This document shows positions 7,498-16,459 of a stretch of 64,000 nucleotides of DNA, in pieces. Every line of letters begins with the position of its first letter. The stretch's first letter is position 1. Source of the stretch: CAZMPJ01 sp964568455 (lineage in GTDB: Bacteria; Margulisbacteria; WOR-1; O2-12-FULL-45-9); assembly GCA_964568455.1 (NCBI GenBank), contig CAZMPJ010000001.1, forward strand, positions 444,073 through 508,072, read 5' to 3'. Made by a program: the position numbers and the translations under genes. The notes below the pieces were generated by a model that did no database searches, was not told the origin of the DNA, and worked only from the letters and a program-made list of their open reading frames with translations.

Positions 7498-8421
7498 TTA
7501 TGAAAGAAAATAATCCAAACCCCAATGCTCGGCCGCTCGCTTAAAAGCATAGATAACAGTGTCCCAGGTTTGATGGCGTTTGTTTGCTTCTGGTTTAGTC
7601 ATTTTGCGCAGGATTTTATAAATTATGGCTGGAATATTATGATCTCGAGGCAACTCGCCTCTTTCAACTTGTTCTTCAGAAAGAACTTTTCCAGTTAGCA
7701 TTTCGTAAATATTATAACCAAGCGCAAAGATATCAGTATGTTGACCAATCTCTTGTCCTTCTCTTTGCTCTGGAGCAGTATAATGAGGGTTATAAAACAT
7801 TAGGTCAGGTTCATTCTTTATTAAATATTGGTAAGTTTCTCCTGATAGGTCTAATAACTTAAGGTTTCCTTCTTCATCAAACATAATGTTGTCCGGCTTT
7901 AAATCGGCATGTACTCGTATTCCTTTTTTAATGGCTATTTCTAAACCATAACAAATGCTCATCGTGATTTCGATTGCTTCAGGCACTGATAAGCGGCCTT
8001 TTTCTTCAAGAATGGCTCTTAGGGTTTTGCCTTTGATATAATCGGCAACTAAATGACCTGTTTTTGGATCAAACCCTCTAATTTCTGGCGCAATTCCAGT
8101 ACCTCTTAAAGCCATTAATTCTCTTGATTCTGCTTCAAGAAAAGGTAAAAAGGATTCTGCCCGGGGTGCTTTAATAACTACTGCTCTTTGTGTGCTTGAA
8201 TCAACTGCTAGATAAACCTCTCCTACTCCACCAGTACAAAGATGTTCGCTTACATCATAGGCTAAGCCACTAACAATAACTTGGGTGGGTATAAAAAGAG
8301 CTTGATAAGTGCTTAGGCCAGAATGGATAGGAGTAGTATTCTTTGGTTGAGCAGGAACCGTAGGTGTTAACACCTTTGGTTTTGCTACTTGTGTACGAAT
8401 TGATCCAGATATGTAGCTCAT
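7498..8421 (-). CDS. Ser/Thr protein kinase-like protein
   Basis: 307 residues. After about 45 low-complexity residues rich in Thr, Pro and Lys comes a compact Hanks-type kinase domain: glycine loop LCTGGVGEVY (61-70), Lys84 in VVIK, catalytic loop HADLKPDN (171-178), APE (216-218), the Asp of DIFALG (about 230), and a late Arg (NKRHQT). The metal-binding DFG is replaced by DLS (191-193); the Asp is kept, so activity is possible. There is no transmembrane span or PASTA domain, so it is cytosolic or exported without cleavage. It has its own sigma-28-like promoter and an AAGGAGAC ribosome site, implying control with flagellar genes. Substrate unknown. Confidence 0.8.
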   Translation of the reverse strand: MSYISGSIRTQVAKPKVLTPTVPAQPKNTTPIHSGLSTYQALFIPTQVIVSGLAYDVSEHLCTGGVGEVYLAVDSSTQRAVVIKAPRAESFLPFLEAESRELMALRGTGIAPEIRGFDPKTGHLVADYIKGKTLRAILEEKGRLSVPEAIEITMSICYGLEIAIKKGIRVHADLKPDNIMFDEEGNLKLLDLSGETYQYLIKNEPDLMFYNPHYTAPEQREGQEIGQHTDIFALGYNIYEMLTGKVLSEEQVERGELPRDHNIPAIIYKILRKMTKPEANKRHQTWDTVIYAFKRAAEHWGLDYFLS

Positions 8422-8444
8422 GGCTATCTTGTCTCCTTATATAT

Positions 8445-8471
8445 ATATCGACAATTTTAGATCAAAATTTC
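8445..8471 (-). promoter_or_regulatory. Sigma-28-like promoter of the kinase gene
   Basis: On the minus strand GAAA (8468-8471), 15 bases, GTCGATAT (8445-8452). A leader of about 17 bases with a good ribosome site follows. Confidence 0.7.
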
Positions 8472-8472
8472 A

Positions 8473-9180
8473 CTATTTAGAGGTAAACATCAACCATAAA
8501 AAACGAGGTAAAGCCAACTGCCGTTTCCAGCGCGAAGGCTCGGTAATTAAGCGGTAAAGCCACTCAATATAAAGCTTTTGAATCCATTTTGGAGCACGTT
8601 TTTTAAGGCCGGACAAGACATCAAGACTACCGCCAATTACCATGGATACTGGTACATTCAAATCTTTTAGGTGACGATTGATCCATCTTTCCTGCTGACC
8701 AGCTCCTAAGCCCACAAACAATATATCTGGTTTCGTCACCTTAATAGCTTGAACAACTTGATTATCATCGCTATCTTGAAAATAACCATGATGATAACCA
8801 ACTACATTTGGAATCATTTTCGCAGCAGCTTCCACCACCTCAGGCTTTCCACCCAGTAAATAAATCTTCTTTTCCGCTCCATAAACCTTGATAATTTCCT
8901 GCATTAGATCAATGCCTGTAACGCGCTCTTTTAAAGGTTTGCCCAGTATTTTTGAAACCACTACCAGGCTAATGCCATCAGGCAAGCGCAAAGAAGCATT
9001 ATTAATGATTTGTTTTAGTTCTTGATCTTTTTGGCAGGCAACAATAATTTCTGGATTAGGTGTAACTATTAAATGGGTTTGATTAGAACCGAGGAACTCT
9101 CCAACTTTTTCAACCGCTTGCTTAAGGGTTATATTATCAACCTGAACTCCGGCAAAGTTATTGACTGAAGAATAAGTCAA
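8473..9180 (-). CDS. WecG/TagA/CpsF-family glycosyltransferase
   Basis: 235 residues, usual for the family that adds N-acetylmannosamine (or a related sugar) to undecaprenyl-linked GlcNAc at the inner face of the membrane. Family motifs seen: TPNPEIIVACQKD, RLPDGISLVVVS with the catalytic Asp, RVTGIDL, and a C-terminal basic, aromatic region (EWLYRLITEPSRWKRQ) that anchors such enzymes at the membrane. It overlaps csaB by 23 bases; with CsaB and the DUF5693 protein it forms an envelope-polymer group, probably a secondary cell-wall or surface-layer anchoring polysaccharide. Confidence 0.85.
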   Translation of the reverse strand: MTYSSVNNFAGVQVDNITLKQAVEKVGEFLGSNQTHLIVTPNPEIIVACQKDQELKQIINNASLRLPDGISLVVVSKILGKPLKERVTGIDLMQEIIKVYGAEKKIYLLGGKPEVVEAAAKMIPNVVGYHHGYFQDSDDNQVVQAIKVTKPDILFVGLGAGQQERWINRHLKDLNVPVSMVIGGSLDVLSGLKKRAPKWIQKLYIEWLYRLITEPSRWKRQLALPRFLWLMFTSK

Positions 9181-10168
9181 AGTTTAAAGCTGCCTTTCGC
9201 TGCAGTAGAGGCCGCAGATGTTCCAGCTGGCGTTTGATTGAGTGTTTGTGGGATAAGACTTCTTCTAATCTTTCTTGCATCTGGCTTAAACTTAAAACTC
9301 GAACGTCAACAAAAGGTTGATTAACCCATTTCATAAAAGCAGCAACTTTGGGGTCATAAGATAAACCTAGCATAGGAACCTTATTTAAAAGCGCAAAGAT
9401 TAAAGCATGAAGCCGCATCCCGATTACTAAATCAAGCTGAGAAAAAACAGCTAGCAATTCTTCGGGCTCTGAATAGCGCAAAATCAATTTTGAGCTAATA
9501 TCTGCCATATGCATTACTTCGGTAGCAAATTCTAAATCCTGGGCAGGCTGGAAAGGAATAAATATTGGAGTGAATTTGTGTTTTCCGCGCAGCCATTTTA
9601 GCGAATCAGCAACAACTTGAGCTTTATCTTCTGGCAACTTTCTTAAAATCACTCCAACCAAAGGCTTTTTAAAATCAATTTTTTCAGCATGCAAAATTCC
9701 TGCCCCTACTCTGGGCTTGGGCACTTGCAGCATGCCAGTTGGATCTCCAGTTAAACAAACCGGCGGTTTTTTAACGCCTAATTTATGTATTTCATTAAAA
9801 GAAATGCGATCTCTTAGCGTAATTAAGTTGGTTTGGTTAAGGATAAGCTTAGTAAATAACCTTGAAAAGAAGCCCTTAAGCGGCCCAAACCCTTGACCAA
9901 AGACTACTACTCTTTTGCGCAGTAGTTTAGCCAGCAGGATAATCGTTAAATAATAAAATAAACTGCGGCGGCTGGTCTTATTTTGAAATAGCGTGCCGCC
10001 TCCGCTAACTAACACATCAGTATTAAGTATTTCAGAAAAAGTTTTAGTCCAAGAACGGCCAGTTAAAACTTTAACTTGGTGAGATAAAAACCCGGTTTTT
10101 AAAGTTTTTAATACAGCTTCATCCCCTGCATTACCAAACCCATAATAGCCTGAAATTAATATTCTCAT
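9158..10168 (-). CDS. csaB: Polysaccharide pyruvyl transferase CsaB
   Basis: 336 residues. CsaB-type enzymes place a pyruvate ketal on a cell-surface polysaccharide, which in several bacteria lets SLH-domain surface proteins bind. Seen: an N-terminal nucleotide-fold start ISGYYGFGNAGDEAVL, DVLVSGGGTLFQ, GQGFGPLKG, and the C-terminal IGMRLHALIFAL typical of the family. Its start overlaps the DUF5693 gene by four bases and its end overlaps the TagA-like gene, so all three are one translation unit. Confidence 0.85.
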   Translation of the reverse strand: MRILISGYYGFGNAGDEAVLKTLKTGFLSHQVKVLTGRSWTKTFSEILNTDVLVSGGGTLFQNKTSRRSLFYYLTIILLAKLLRKRVVVFGQGFGPLKGFFSRLFTKLILNQTNLITLRDRISFNEIHKLGVKKPPVCLTGDPTGMLQVPKPRVGAGILHAEKIDFKKPLVGVILRKLPEDKAQVVADSLKWLRGKHKFTPIFIPFQPAQDLEFATEVMHMADISSKLILRYSEPEELLAVFSQLDLVIGMRLHALIFALLNKVPMLGLSYDPKVAAFMKWVNQPFVDVRVLSLSQMQERLEEVLSHKHSIKRQLEHLRPLLQRKAALNFDLFFSQ

Positions 10169-12015
10169 GTTTGCTTACTTAATATTTTATTACTTATGAA
10201 AGCCACAATCAATCCAATTATTACGCCCAGCTCAAGGCCATTAAAAGTTCGGATAAGGGAAACTATAATTGGTGTGTGGATATGGGTAAAAGAATTAGTG
10301 ACTGAAACAACCGCTACCGTTCCCAGCGCGGCAAAAAGCCATAACCAAGTTTTGTGGTTAGTGATCTTGTAAATGGCAGCTAGAAATAAAAATGGATAGC
10401 CGAATAAAAATTCTTTGGTGCGAGGCCGGATAAGCAAGATTGACTCAAGCATTTGTCTGGCAAATTTTTCAAATCCCGGTACTGGAATAACAAAGTTGCC
10501 TGATCGAGCTACTAATATTAATAAGGCAAGCAATATTATTGCTCCGCAAGCCACCACAAACATTTTAACTTCGCTCTTTAAAAAGTCGATAAGTCCGCGT
10601 TTCAAAATAAAGTAAGCCGCAACAATTACTATAGGTAAAAGTAAAGCAAGTTTTACTCCAGTAAAAGTCTCTGCGCCTATCATAAATCGGTAATCTGCTA
10701 ATAATCCTACAATTAAAAATATGCCAACCATGGTTTCGGCTAATATGTTTAAAACCATAAAAAGCGAATCCCAGATAGTAGTAATGCGTTTATTTTCTTT
10801 AGAAAAAGTTGAAATCACAGCTAAGGACGGAAAAGTAATCGCAGCTAGAAAAGCCAAACTTTTTTGCAATAAAGTAGTATAACCAATTGCGCCTAGGAAA
10901 GTAATTTTTAACCCACCTATAATAGTAAGTATTAATAATAGCCAATAAGGGATTTTAACAAAATAGCGCACTAAAAAGAGAAATCCAATCATAACTCCTA
11001 AACCAAGAATTAAAATCTGCCAGCCAGCAGGCCTGATTTTAGGAATTTCTTCTGCTCTGCCTAGCACAAAGCCATTCTTTTCTAAATCTGTTTTTAAGTT
11101 CCCCACAAAATCTAAAAAAGGATAGTCAAAAGGTCTTAGATAAAGAACTTGGACTTTTCTTTCTTTGGCCGCGCGCACAAAACGCTTGCTAACTTCATCA
11201 TAGTTTAACTTCTTAATTTCATCTTTAGAAATGCTGTGCACTTTCTTTAGATCGTTTTTCATCAGGCGGCGTAGATGTTTGTTGCCATACTGGTTAATGA
11301 TTTCAATATAACCATATTTAATTTTGTTATCTTTTAATGCTCTGGCTGTGCCGGCAATTTCGTTGGGAAAGCCTACAATCTCTTCTCCTTCAAAAATAAT
11401 CAGGCTATAGTCTTTTAATTTGGAAAACTTCTCAACTAAATTATCGTCGGTATAATATTTATGATTCCAAACCCGAGGGACAATCCAAAAACCTTGATTA
11501 GATAAGAAGCTAGCTTGTTTTTCCGATAAACCAATGGGTAGTTTTCTTAATTCTTCTTCAGGCGCATCCACTTCTAACACATCACTGCCTAAAAATTTCA
11601 ACTTCGATTTACCTAACGCGATTTTTAACTGTTCAGATACCCTTTTTCTTACTTTTGGATCAGTTATTTGAATATAAGTTTTATCAGTACTAATTAAGCC
11701 TCTTTCAAACAAACCATATAATCTGGGATTAATATCTTTTAAACTTGCAATAGAACTGCCTTGAGTATAATAAAGTTCACCTAAAGCTACCGCGTCAGGC
11801 AAAGTTTCTTCAAAAAGGCCAATTGAAACTACCCCTCGCTTTTTTAATTCAGATAAATCAAGGTTTAAGCCTTTAACATCATTATAATCAACACAAAGCT
11901 CAATATTTCTAGATTGAAGCTCAATAAAATAACGGGTATAAACCAAAGAAGCTCCGGTTATAACTGAAATCGTTAAAATTGCCACTAAAATCCACTTTGA
12001 TATTTTGTTGATCAT
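10165..12015 (-). CDS. DUF5693-type multi-spanning membrane protein
   Basis: 616 residues. One N-terminal membrane segment (about 9-29) is followed by an extracytoplasmic domain of about 300 residues, then some eight to nine hydrophobic spans from about 335 to the end. This layout, and its place before csaB, fit the DUF5693 family, which commonly sits beside CsaB and TagA-like genes; no biochemical role is established that I can name. It is coupled to prfB (two-base gap) and overlaps csaB by four bases. Confidence 0.7.
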   Translation of the reverse strand: MINKISKWILVAILTISVITGASLVYTRYFIELQSRNIELCVDYNDVKGLNLDLSELKKRGVVSIGLFEETLPDAVALGELYYTQGSSIASLKDINPRLYGLFERGLISTDKTYIQITDPKVRKRVSEQLKIALGKSKLKFLGSDVLEVDAPEEELRKLPIGLSEKQASFLSNQGFWIVPRVWNHKYYTDDNLVEKFSKLKDYSLIIFEGEEIVGFPNEIAGTARALKDNKIKYGYIEIINQYGNKHLRRLMKNDLKKVHSISKDEIKKLNYDEVSKRFVRAAKERKVQVLYLRPFDYPFLDFVGNLKTDLEKNGFVLGRAEEIPKIRPAGWQILILGLGVMIGFLFLVRYFVKIPYWLLLILTIIGGLKITFLGAIGYTTLLQKSLAFLAAITFPSLAVISTFSKENKRITTIWDSLFMVLNILAETMVGIFLIVGLLADYRFMIGAETFTGVKLALLLPIVIVAAYFILKRGLIDFLKSEVKMFVVACGAIILLALLILVARSGNFVIPVPGFEKFARQMLESILLIRPRTKEFLFGYPFLFLAAIYKITNHKTWLWLFAALGTVAVVSVTNSFTHIHTPIIVSLIRTFNGLELGVIIGLIVAFISNKILSKQT

Positions 12016-12017
12016 GC

Positions 12018-13103
12018 CTATTTCCCTTTCTTGCGCAGCATAGCTTCAATAAAAGGATCAATATCACCGTCAATAACCGAATCCACATTTCCCACATCAG
12101 TGTTAGTGCGATGGTCTTTTACCATAGTATAAGGTTGAAACACATAGGAACGAATTTGACTGCCCCATTCGATCTTCTTTTTCTCGCCGCGCAGCTCTTC
12201 CAGCTTTTCTTTTTGCTGGCTTTGCATCATTTCATATAATCTAGCTTTTAAGAGTTTCATAGCAGCTTCGCGGTTTTGCAGCTGCGATCTTTCTGATTGG
12301 CATTGGGATACCATTCCTGTTGGGATATGGGTTAATCTGACCGCAGAATCAGTCTTATTAACATGTTGTCCGCCCGGACCAGAAGCACGGTAAGTATCCA
12401 CTCTTAAATCTTTGGGATCAATATCAACATTAGCATCGTCTGTCATTTCCGGGATAACATCAACCGCGGCAAAAGAAGTGTGGCGTTTTCCATCAGAATT
12501 AAAAGGCGACATTCTAACTAAGCGATGGATCCCGTTTTCTGATTTTAAATAACCATAAGCATAAAGCCCGGAAATAATTAAAATTACTGATTTAATGCCA
12601 GCTTCTTCACCATAAGAGACATCTGGCATTTCAACCGTATAGCCTTTACTTTCTGCCCAGCGAGTATACATTCTAAGCAATATCTGAGTCCAATCTTGGG
12701 CATCGGTTCCACCAGCACCCGCGTTAATCCCAAGAATGGCATTGTTGCGGTCATATTCTCCACCTAATAAAGCAGAAAGCTCAATCTGATTAGATTTCTT
12801 CTTTAATTCATTAAAATCTTTTTTCAGCTCGTCAAGATCTTCTTCTTTAGCCAGTTCTATAAAAGTAAGCAGTTCTTCAATGCCATTAACCAGTTCTTCA
12901 TAATTACCAATCTCTTTTTCTAAACCTTTTTTCTCTTGCATTACTTTTTTAGCCCGATTCTGATCTTGCCACAGCTTGGGATCAGCCGATTCCTGTTCAA
13001 CTTTTCCTAAAGCCTGTTTTTTGTCCTGAATCTTAGCGATTTCGCCCAGTTCTTTTGCTTTATCTTTTAATTTATTTAGTTCTGTTCTAAGTTCATGCAA
13101 CAT
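12018..13103 (-). CDS. prfB: Peptide chain release factor 2
   Basis: 361 residues. It releases the nascent chain at UGA and UAA. The stop-codon tripeptide SPF is in RMSPFNSDGKRHTSF and the catalytic GGQ in RASGPGGQHVNKTDS, which separates it from RF1 (PxT). The N-terminus is full length (conserved Trp of PKLW at about 45) and the frame is uninterrupted. The in-frame UGA programmed frameshift that regulates prfB in many bacteria is therefore absent. It starts inside the end of secA (28-base overlap). Confidence 0.95.
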   Translation of the reverse strand: MLHELRTELNKLKDKAKELGEIAKIQDKKQALGKVEQESADPKLWQDQNRAKKVMQEKKGLEKEIGNYEELVNGIEELLTFIELAKEEDLDELKKDFNELKKKSNQIELSALLGGEYDRNNAILGINAGAGGTDAQDWTQILLRMYTRWAESKGYTVEMPDVSYGEEAGIKSVILIISGLYAYGYLKSENGIHRLVRMSPFNSDGKRHTSFAAVDVIPEMTDDANVDIDPKDLRVDTYRASGPGGQHVNKTDSAVRLTHIPTGMVSQCQSERSQLQNREAAMKLLKARLYEMMQSQQKEKLEELRGEKKKIEWGSQIRSYVFQPYTMVKDHRTNTDVGNVDSVIDGDIDPFIEAMLRKKGK

Positions 13104-15403
13104 TTTTTATATTTTTTCCCTGATCCGCAAGGACACTGGTCATTTCGACCAACTTTTAGTTTATTTGGTTCAATTTTCATTTTTTTAGGTTTTGCTTGCG
13201 GCCCTTCGGTCACCTGCACTTTAAGAATCATATCTATAATTTCTTCTTTTGCTCCCCGCATCATAGCTTGAAACATGCCATAACCTTCAATCTTATATTC
13301 AACCAAAGGATCTCGTCCTCCCATCCCTCTCAGCCCAATCCCCTCTCGTAATGAATCCATGTTATGTAATTGCTCAATCCAGGCTTTATCTATTACTTTT
13401 AGCATAACCATTTTTTCAATTTGTCTCATTATTTCCGAACCCAGTTCAGATTCTCTTGTTTCATAATCTTTTTTAAGCTCTTCATAGTTTTCCTGGCCAA
13501 TATCCTGCATCATTTCTAAAGCTTTTTCTTTTAAATCACGACCTTCCAAAATTCTTCTGCGCAAGTTATAAATGGTTCCTCGTTGCTTATTCATAACGTT
13601 ATCGTATTCTAAAACTTGTTTGCGAATAGAAAAATGGTATTGCTCCACTTTATTTTGGGCTCGCTCAAGAGCATTAGTAATTAATTTGTGTTCAATCGGA
13701 GTATCTTCCTCAATTCCCAAACGATCCATCATGCTCGATATTCTATTGGAGCCAAAAAGCTTCATTAAATCATCTTCTAGTGATACGTAAAATTTTGACG
13801 AGCCAGGATCGCCTTGTCGGCCGGTTCGCCCTCTAAGCTGGTTATCAATTCTTCTGCTTTCATGCCTCTCTGTGCCCATTACATATAAGCCGCCCAAATC
13901 AGTTACCCCGTCACCCAAAACAATGTCAGTTCCGCGGCCAGCCATGTTGGTAGAAATAGTAACCATTCCTTTTTGACCGGCTTTAGCCACAATTTCCGCT
14001 TCTCTTTCATGTTGCTTAGCATTAAGCACATTGTGTGGCACCCCACGCCGCTTTAACAATTGCGAAATGAGTTCTGAGTTTTCAATAGAGATACTCCCCA
14101 CTAAGAGAGGACGGCCTCTTTTGTGTTCTGTAACAATGTCATCTACTACTGCTTTAAATTTTGCCCGCTTGTTTTTATAAACTACATCAGACAAATCTTT
14201 TCTAATCATAGGTTTGTGAGTAGGAATAACCATTACTTCCAAACCATAGATTTTCCATAACTCGCCTTCTTCCGTTTTTGCGGTTCCGGTCATTCCGGCT
14301 AATTTATTGTAAAGACGGAAATAATTTTGTAGAGTTATAGTTGCCAAGGTTTGAGCTTCCTGCCGAACCTCTACTCGCTCTTTTGCCTCAATTGCTTGAT
14401 GCAAGCCGTCGGAAAAACGCCTACCCTGCATTAAGCGGCCGGTAAATTCATCTACAATAAGTACTTCACCGTTTTTAACCACATAATCAACATCTTTTTC
14501 AAACATATGACGGGCACGTAAAGATTGAGTAATTTGGTGAGCCATCCCCATGGTAGAAATATCAAATAAATATTCAATACCTAGCATTCTTTCGGTTTTC
14601 TTAACACCTATTTCAGTTAAGACTGCGTTTTTTGTCTTTTTATCAGTGGTAAAATCACCGCCGTAGACTAGCTTCCGGGCAAGTTGATCAGCTTGCAAAT
14701 ATTCTTGAGTAGACCCATCAATCATACCGGAAATAATTAAAGGGGTTCGGGCTTCATCAATTAAAATACTATCAACTTCGTCAATAATGGCATAGTGTAA
14801 TTCTCTTTGCACACATTGTTCCAGAGAAAAAGCCATGTTATCGCGTAAGTAATCAAAACCAAATTCATTATTAGTGCCGTAAACAATATCACCGTTATAG
14901 ATTCCTCTTCGCTCTTCCGGTTCCATCCAGTTTTGAATTGCACCTACTGATAATCCTAAGGATTTATAAATTGGTCCCATCCATTCACTGTCTCTTTTTG
15001 CCAGATAATCGTTAACCGTTACAACGTGCACTCCCTTTCCTTGCAACGCATTAAGATAAACCGGCATAGTAGCGGCTAAAGTTTTTCCCTCACCGGTTTT
15101 CATTTCTGTTACTTTACCCTGGTGAAGAATAATTCCACCTAAAACCTGAACATCAAAGTGCCTAAGGCCCGTAGTTCTAACAGAAGTTTCTTTAACTACC
15201 GCATAAGCTTCGGGAAGAATATCATCCAAAGATTGTCCGTCGTTTAAACGTTTTTTAAATTCAGGGGTTTTATCACGCAGTTCTTCGTCTGAAAGTTTTT
15301 TTAGTTCTGCTTCTAAATCATTAATACGGCTTACGATTGGCTGGCAAACACGCAGCCTTTTTTCGTCACTTTTTACAAATAGGTTTGTAAGCCATTTAAA
15401 CAT
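13076..15403 (-). CDS. secA: Preprotein translocase ATPase SecA
   Basis: 775 residues, a compact SecA. The motor that pushes unfolded preproteins through SecYEG. Walker A MKTGEGKT at 101-108, DEAD-type IDEVDSILIDEA, and NMAGRGTDI are all present; the C-terminus ends with a zinc-binding SEC-C motif (CPCGSGKKYKKCC) used for SecB and ribosome contact. It lies between hpf and prfB in one operon. The long flexible insertions of larger SecA proteins are missing, which explains the length. Confidence 0.97.
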   Translation of the reverse strand: MFKWLTNLFVKSDEKRLRVCQPIVSRINDLEAELKKLSDEELRDKTPEFKKRLNDGQSLDDILPEAYAVVKETSVRTTGLRHFDVQVLGGIILHQGKVTEMKTGEGKTLAATMPVYLNALQGKGVHVVTVNDYLAKRDSEWMGPIYKSLGLSVGAIQNWMEPEERRGIYNGDIVYGTNNEFGFDYLRDNMAFSLEQCVQRELHYAIIDEVDSILIDEARTPLIISGMIDGSTQEYLQADQLARKLVYGGDFTTDKKTKNAVLTEIGVKKTERMLGIEYLFDISTMGMAHQITQSLRARHMFEKDVDYVVKNGEVLIVDEFTGRLMQGRRFSDGLHQAIEAKERVEVRQEAQTLATITLQNYFRLYNKLAGMTGTAKTEEGELWKIYGLEVMVIPTHKPMIRKDLSDVVYKNKRAKFKAVVDDIVTEHKRGRPLLVGSISIENSELISQLLKRRGVPHNVLNAKQHEREAEIVAKAGQKGMVTISTNMAGRGTDIVLGDGVTDLGGLYVMGTERHESRRIDNQLRGRTGRQGDPGSSKFYVSLEDDLMKLFGSNRISSMMDRLGIEEDTPIEHKLITNALERAQNKVEQYHFSIRKQVLEYDNVMNKQRGTIYNLRRRILEGRDLKEKALEMMQDIGQENYEELKKDYETRESELGSEIMRQIEKMVMLKVIDKAWIEQLHNMDSLREGIGLRGMGGRDPLVEYKIEGYGMFQAMMRGAKEEIIDMILKVQVTEGPQAKPKKMKIEPNKLKVGRNDQCPCGSGKKYKKCCMNLEQN

Positions 15404-15409
15404 CTGAAG

Positions 15410-15760
15410 TCAAAGAGCGGAATAATCATGCTTGGTTTTTCCAGCTTTTCTTCTTTCTTTAAAAACCACTTTTTCTTTATGTTTGGAAAGCTGGGTTTTG
15501 ATTTCAGCTTCAACCAAATCGATCGCCGCGTAGATATCCTGACCTGCTTCTTTAGCCTGGATAAACTTTAAACCGGCGGCCCAAACTCTCATTTCTGCCA
15601 CATGGCGTTTGGTAGCATCCGCAATGTGATTAAACTCAAGCACTACCTCAATCTTTTGTATGTTATTGAAAAACTCTTCTAATTTAGCTGCCTTAGCATG
15701 AGCATAGTCACGCATAGAAGGCGTTAATTCTGTTCCTCGAGCAGTTACTGTAATTTGCAT
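15410..15760 (-). CDS. hpf: Short ribosome hibernation-promoting factor
   Basis: 116 residues, sigma-54 modulation/RaiA/HPF family, short form without the C-terminal dimerisation domain. It binds the decoding centre of the 30S subunit and silences ribosomes in slow growth. The N-terminal MQITVTARGTELTPSMRDYA and the later QAKEAGQDIYAAIDLVEAEI are typical. It is the first gene of the hpf-secA-prfB-DUF5693-csaB group and has an AGGGAGGA ribosome site. Confidence 0.92.
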   Translation of the reverse strand: MQITVTARGTELTPSMRDYAHAKAAKLEEFFNNIQKIEVVLEFNHIADATKRHVAEMRVWAAGLKFIQAKEAGQDIYAAIDLVEAEIKTQLSKHKEKVVFKERRKAGKTKHDYSAL

Positions 15761-15789
15761 TTTATTGATTCCTCCCTATCCCTATTTTA

Positions 15790-16422
15790 TCAAACTTCTA
15801 CGGCTCTTGAAAGAGTTAAAATTTCTACCCGCTTGGCTCCGGCAATCTTTAAGGTTTTAGTACATTCGGCAATAGTTGCTCCAGTAGTATAAATATCATC
15901 CATTAATAAGATTCTTTTTTCGTAAATAGACTTATGGTCATTAACCTTAAAAGCTTGGTTAATATTTTTAAATCTTTCATTCCGGTGTAAATCAAATTGG
16001 GCTGTAGTATCCCTGGTTCTTTCTAAGGCAGAAACAACTGGTGTGCCAAAATATTTTTGCACAACTTCAGCCAATAGCTTTACCTGATTATAACCACGTT
16101 CGGTTTTTCTTTTAGGATGCAACGGCACAGGAATAATGACGTCAATCTCTTCAATTCTAAGCACAGGTGTATGTGTTAAGTATTTAATTAATAAAAGACC
16201 CAAGGGTTCTGCTAATTTTTTGCGCTTTTTAAATTTAAAGCGATGGATAGCAATCTTAAGCGCATCTTCGTAAACCGCTACAGAATGGATTCCTAAATGC
16301 GGCTTCATAAACTTAACTTGCTTAAAACAATCAAAACAAAGAATTTCTTTACTGTTTTGGCCACAAACTTCACAGCGGGGAGGAAAAATTAAATCTAAAG
16401 CCGCATCTAACAACTTTTTCAT
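15790..16422 (-). CDS. comFC: ComF-family phosphoribosyltransferase-like protein
   Basis: 210 residues. An N-terminal four-Cys zinc motif (CEVCGQ...CFDCF) is followed by a phosphoribosyltransferase fold with the PRPP loop ILLMDDIYTTGATIAE. ComFC proteins help single-stranded DNA pass into recombination during natural transformation, but the family is also found in non-competent bacteria. The -10 box TATAAT (minus, 16431-16436) ends eight bases before the ATG and no ribosome site is seen, so translation is probably leaderless. The promoter faces that of the next gene. Confidence 0.88.
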   Translation of the reverse strand: MKKLLDAALDLIFPPRCEVCGQNSKEILCFDCFKQVKFMKPHLGIHSVAVYEDALKIAIHRFKFKKRKKLAEPLGLLLIKYLTHTPVLRIEEIDVIIPVPLHPKRKTERGYNQVKLLAEVVQKYFGTPVVSALERTRDTTAQFDLHRNERFKNINQAFKVNDHKSIYEKRILLMDDIYTTGATIAECTKTLKIAGAKRVEILTLSRAVEV

Positions 16423-16450
16423 TGAATACTATTATAGCATATGCTACTAT
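16422..16450 (+). promoter_or_regulatory. Face-to-face promoters of comFC and the AlbA_2 gene
   Basis: Plus strand: TTGAAT (16422-16427), 17 bases, TACTAT (16445-16450), ending nine bases before ATG 16460. Minus strand: TATAAT (16431-16436), ending eight bases before the comFC ATG. The two overlap around the palindrome TAGCATATGCTA (16435-16446), so only one can be occupied at a time. Confidence 0.55.
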
Positions 16451-16459
16451 TCTTTCACT

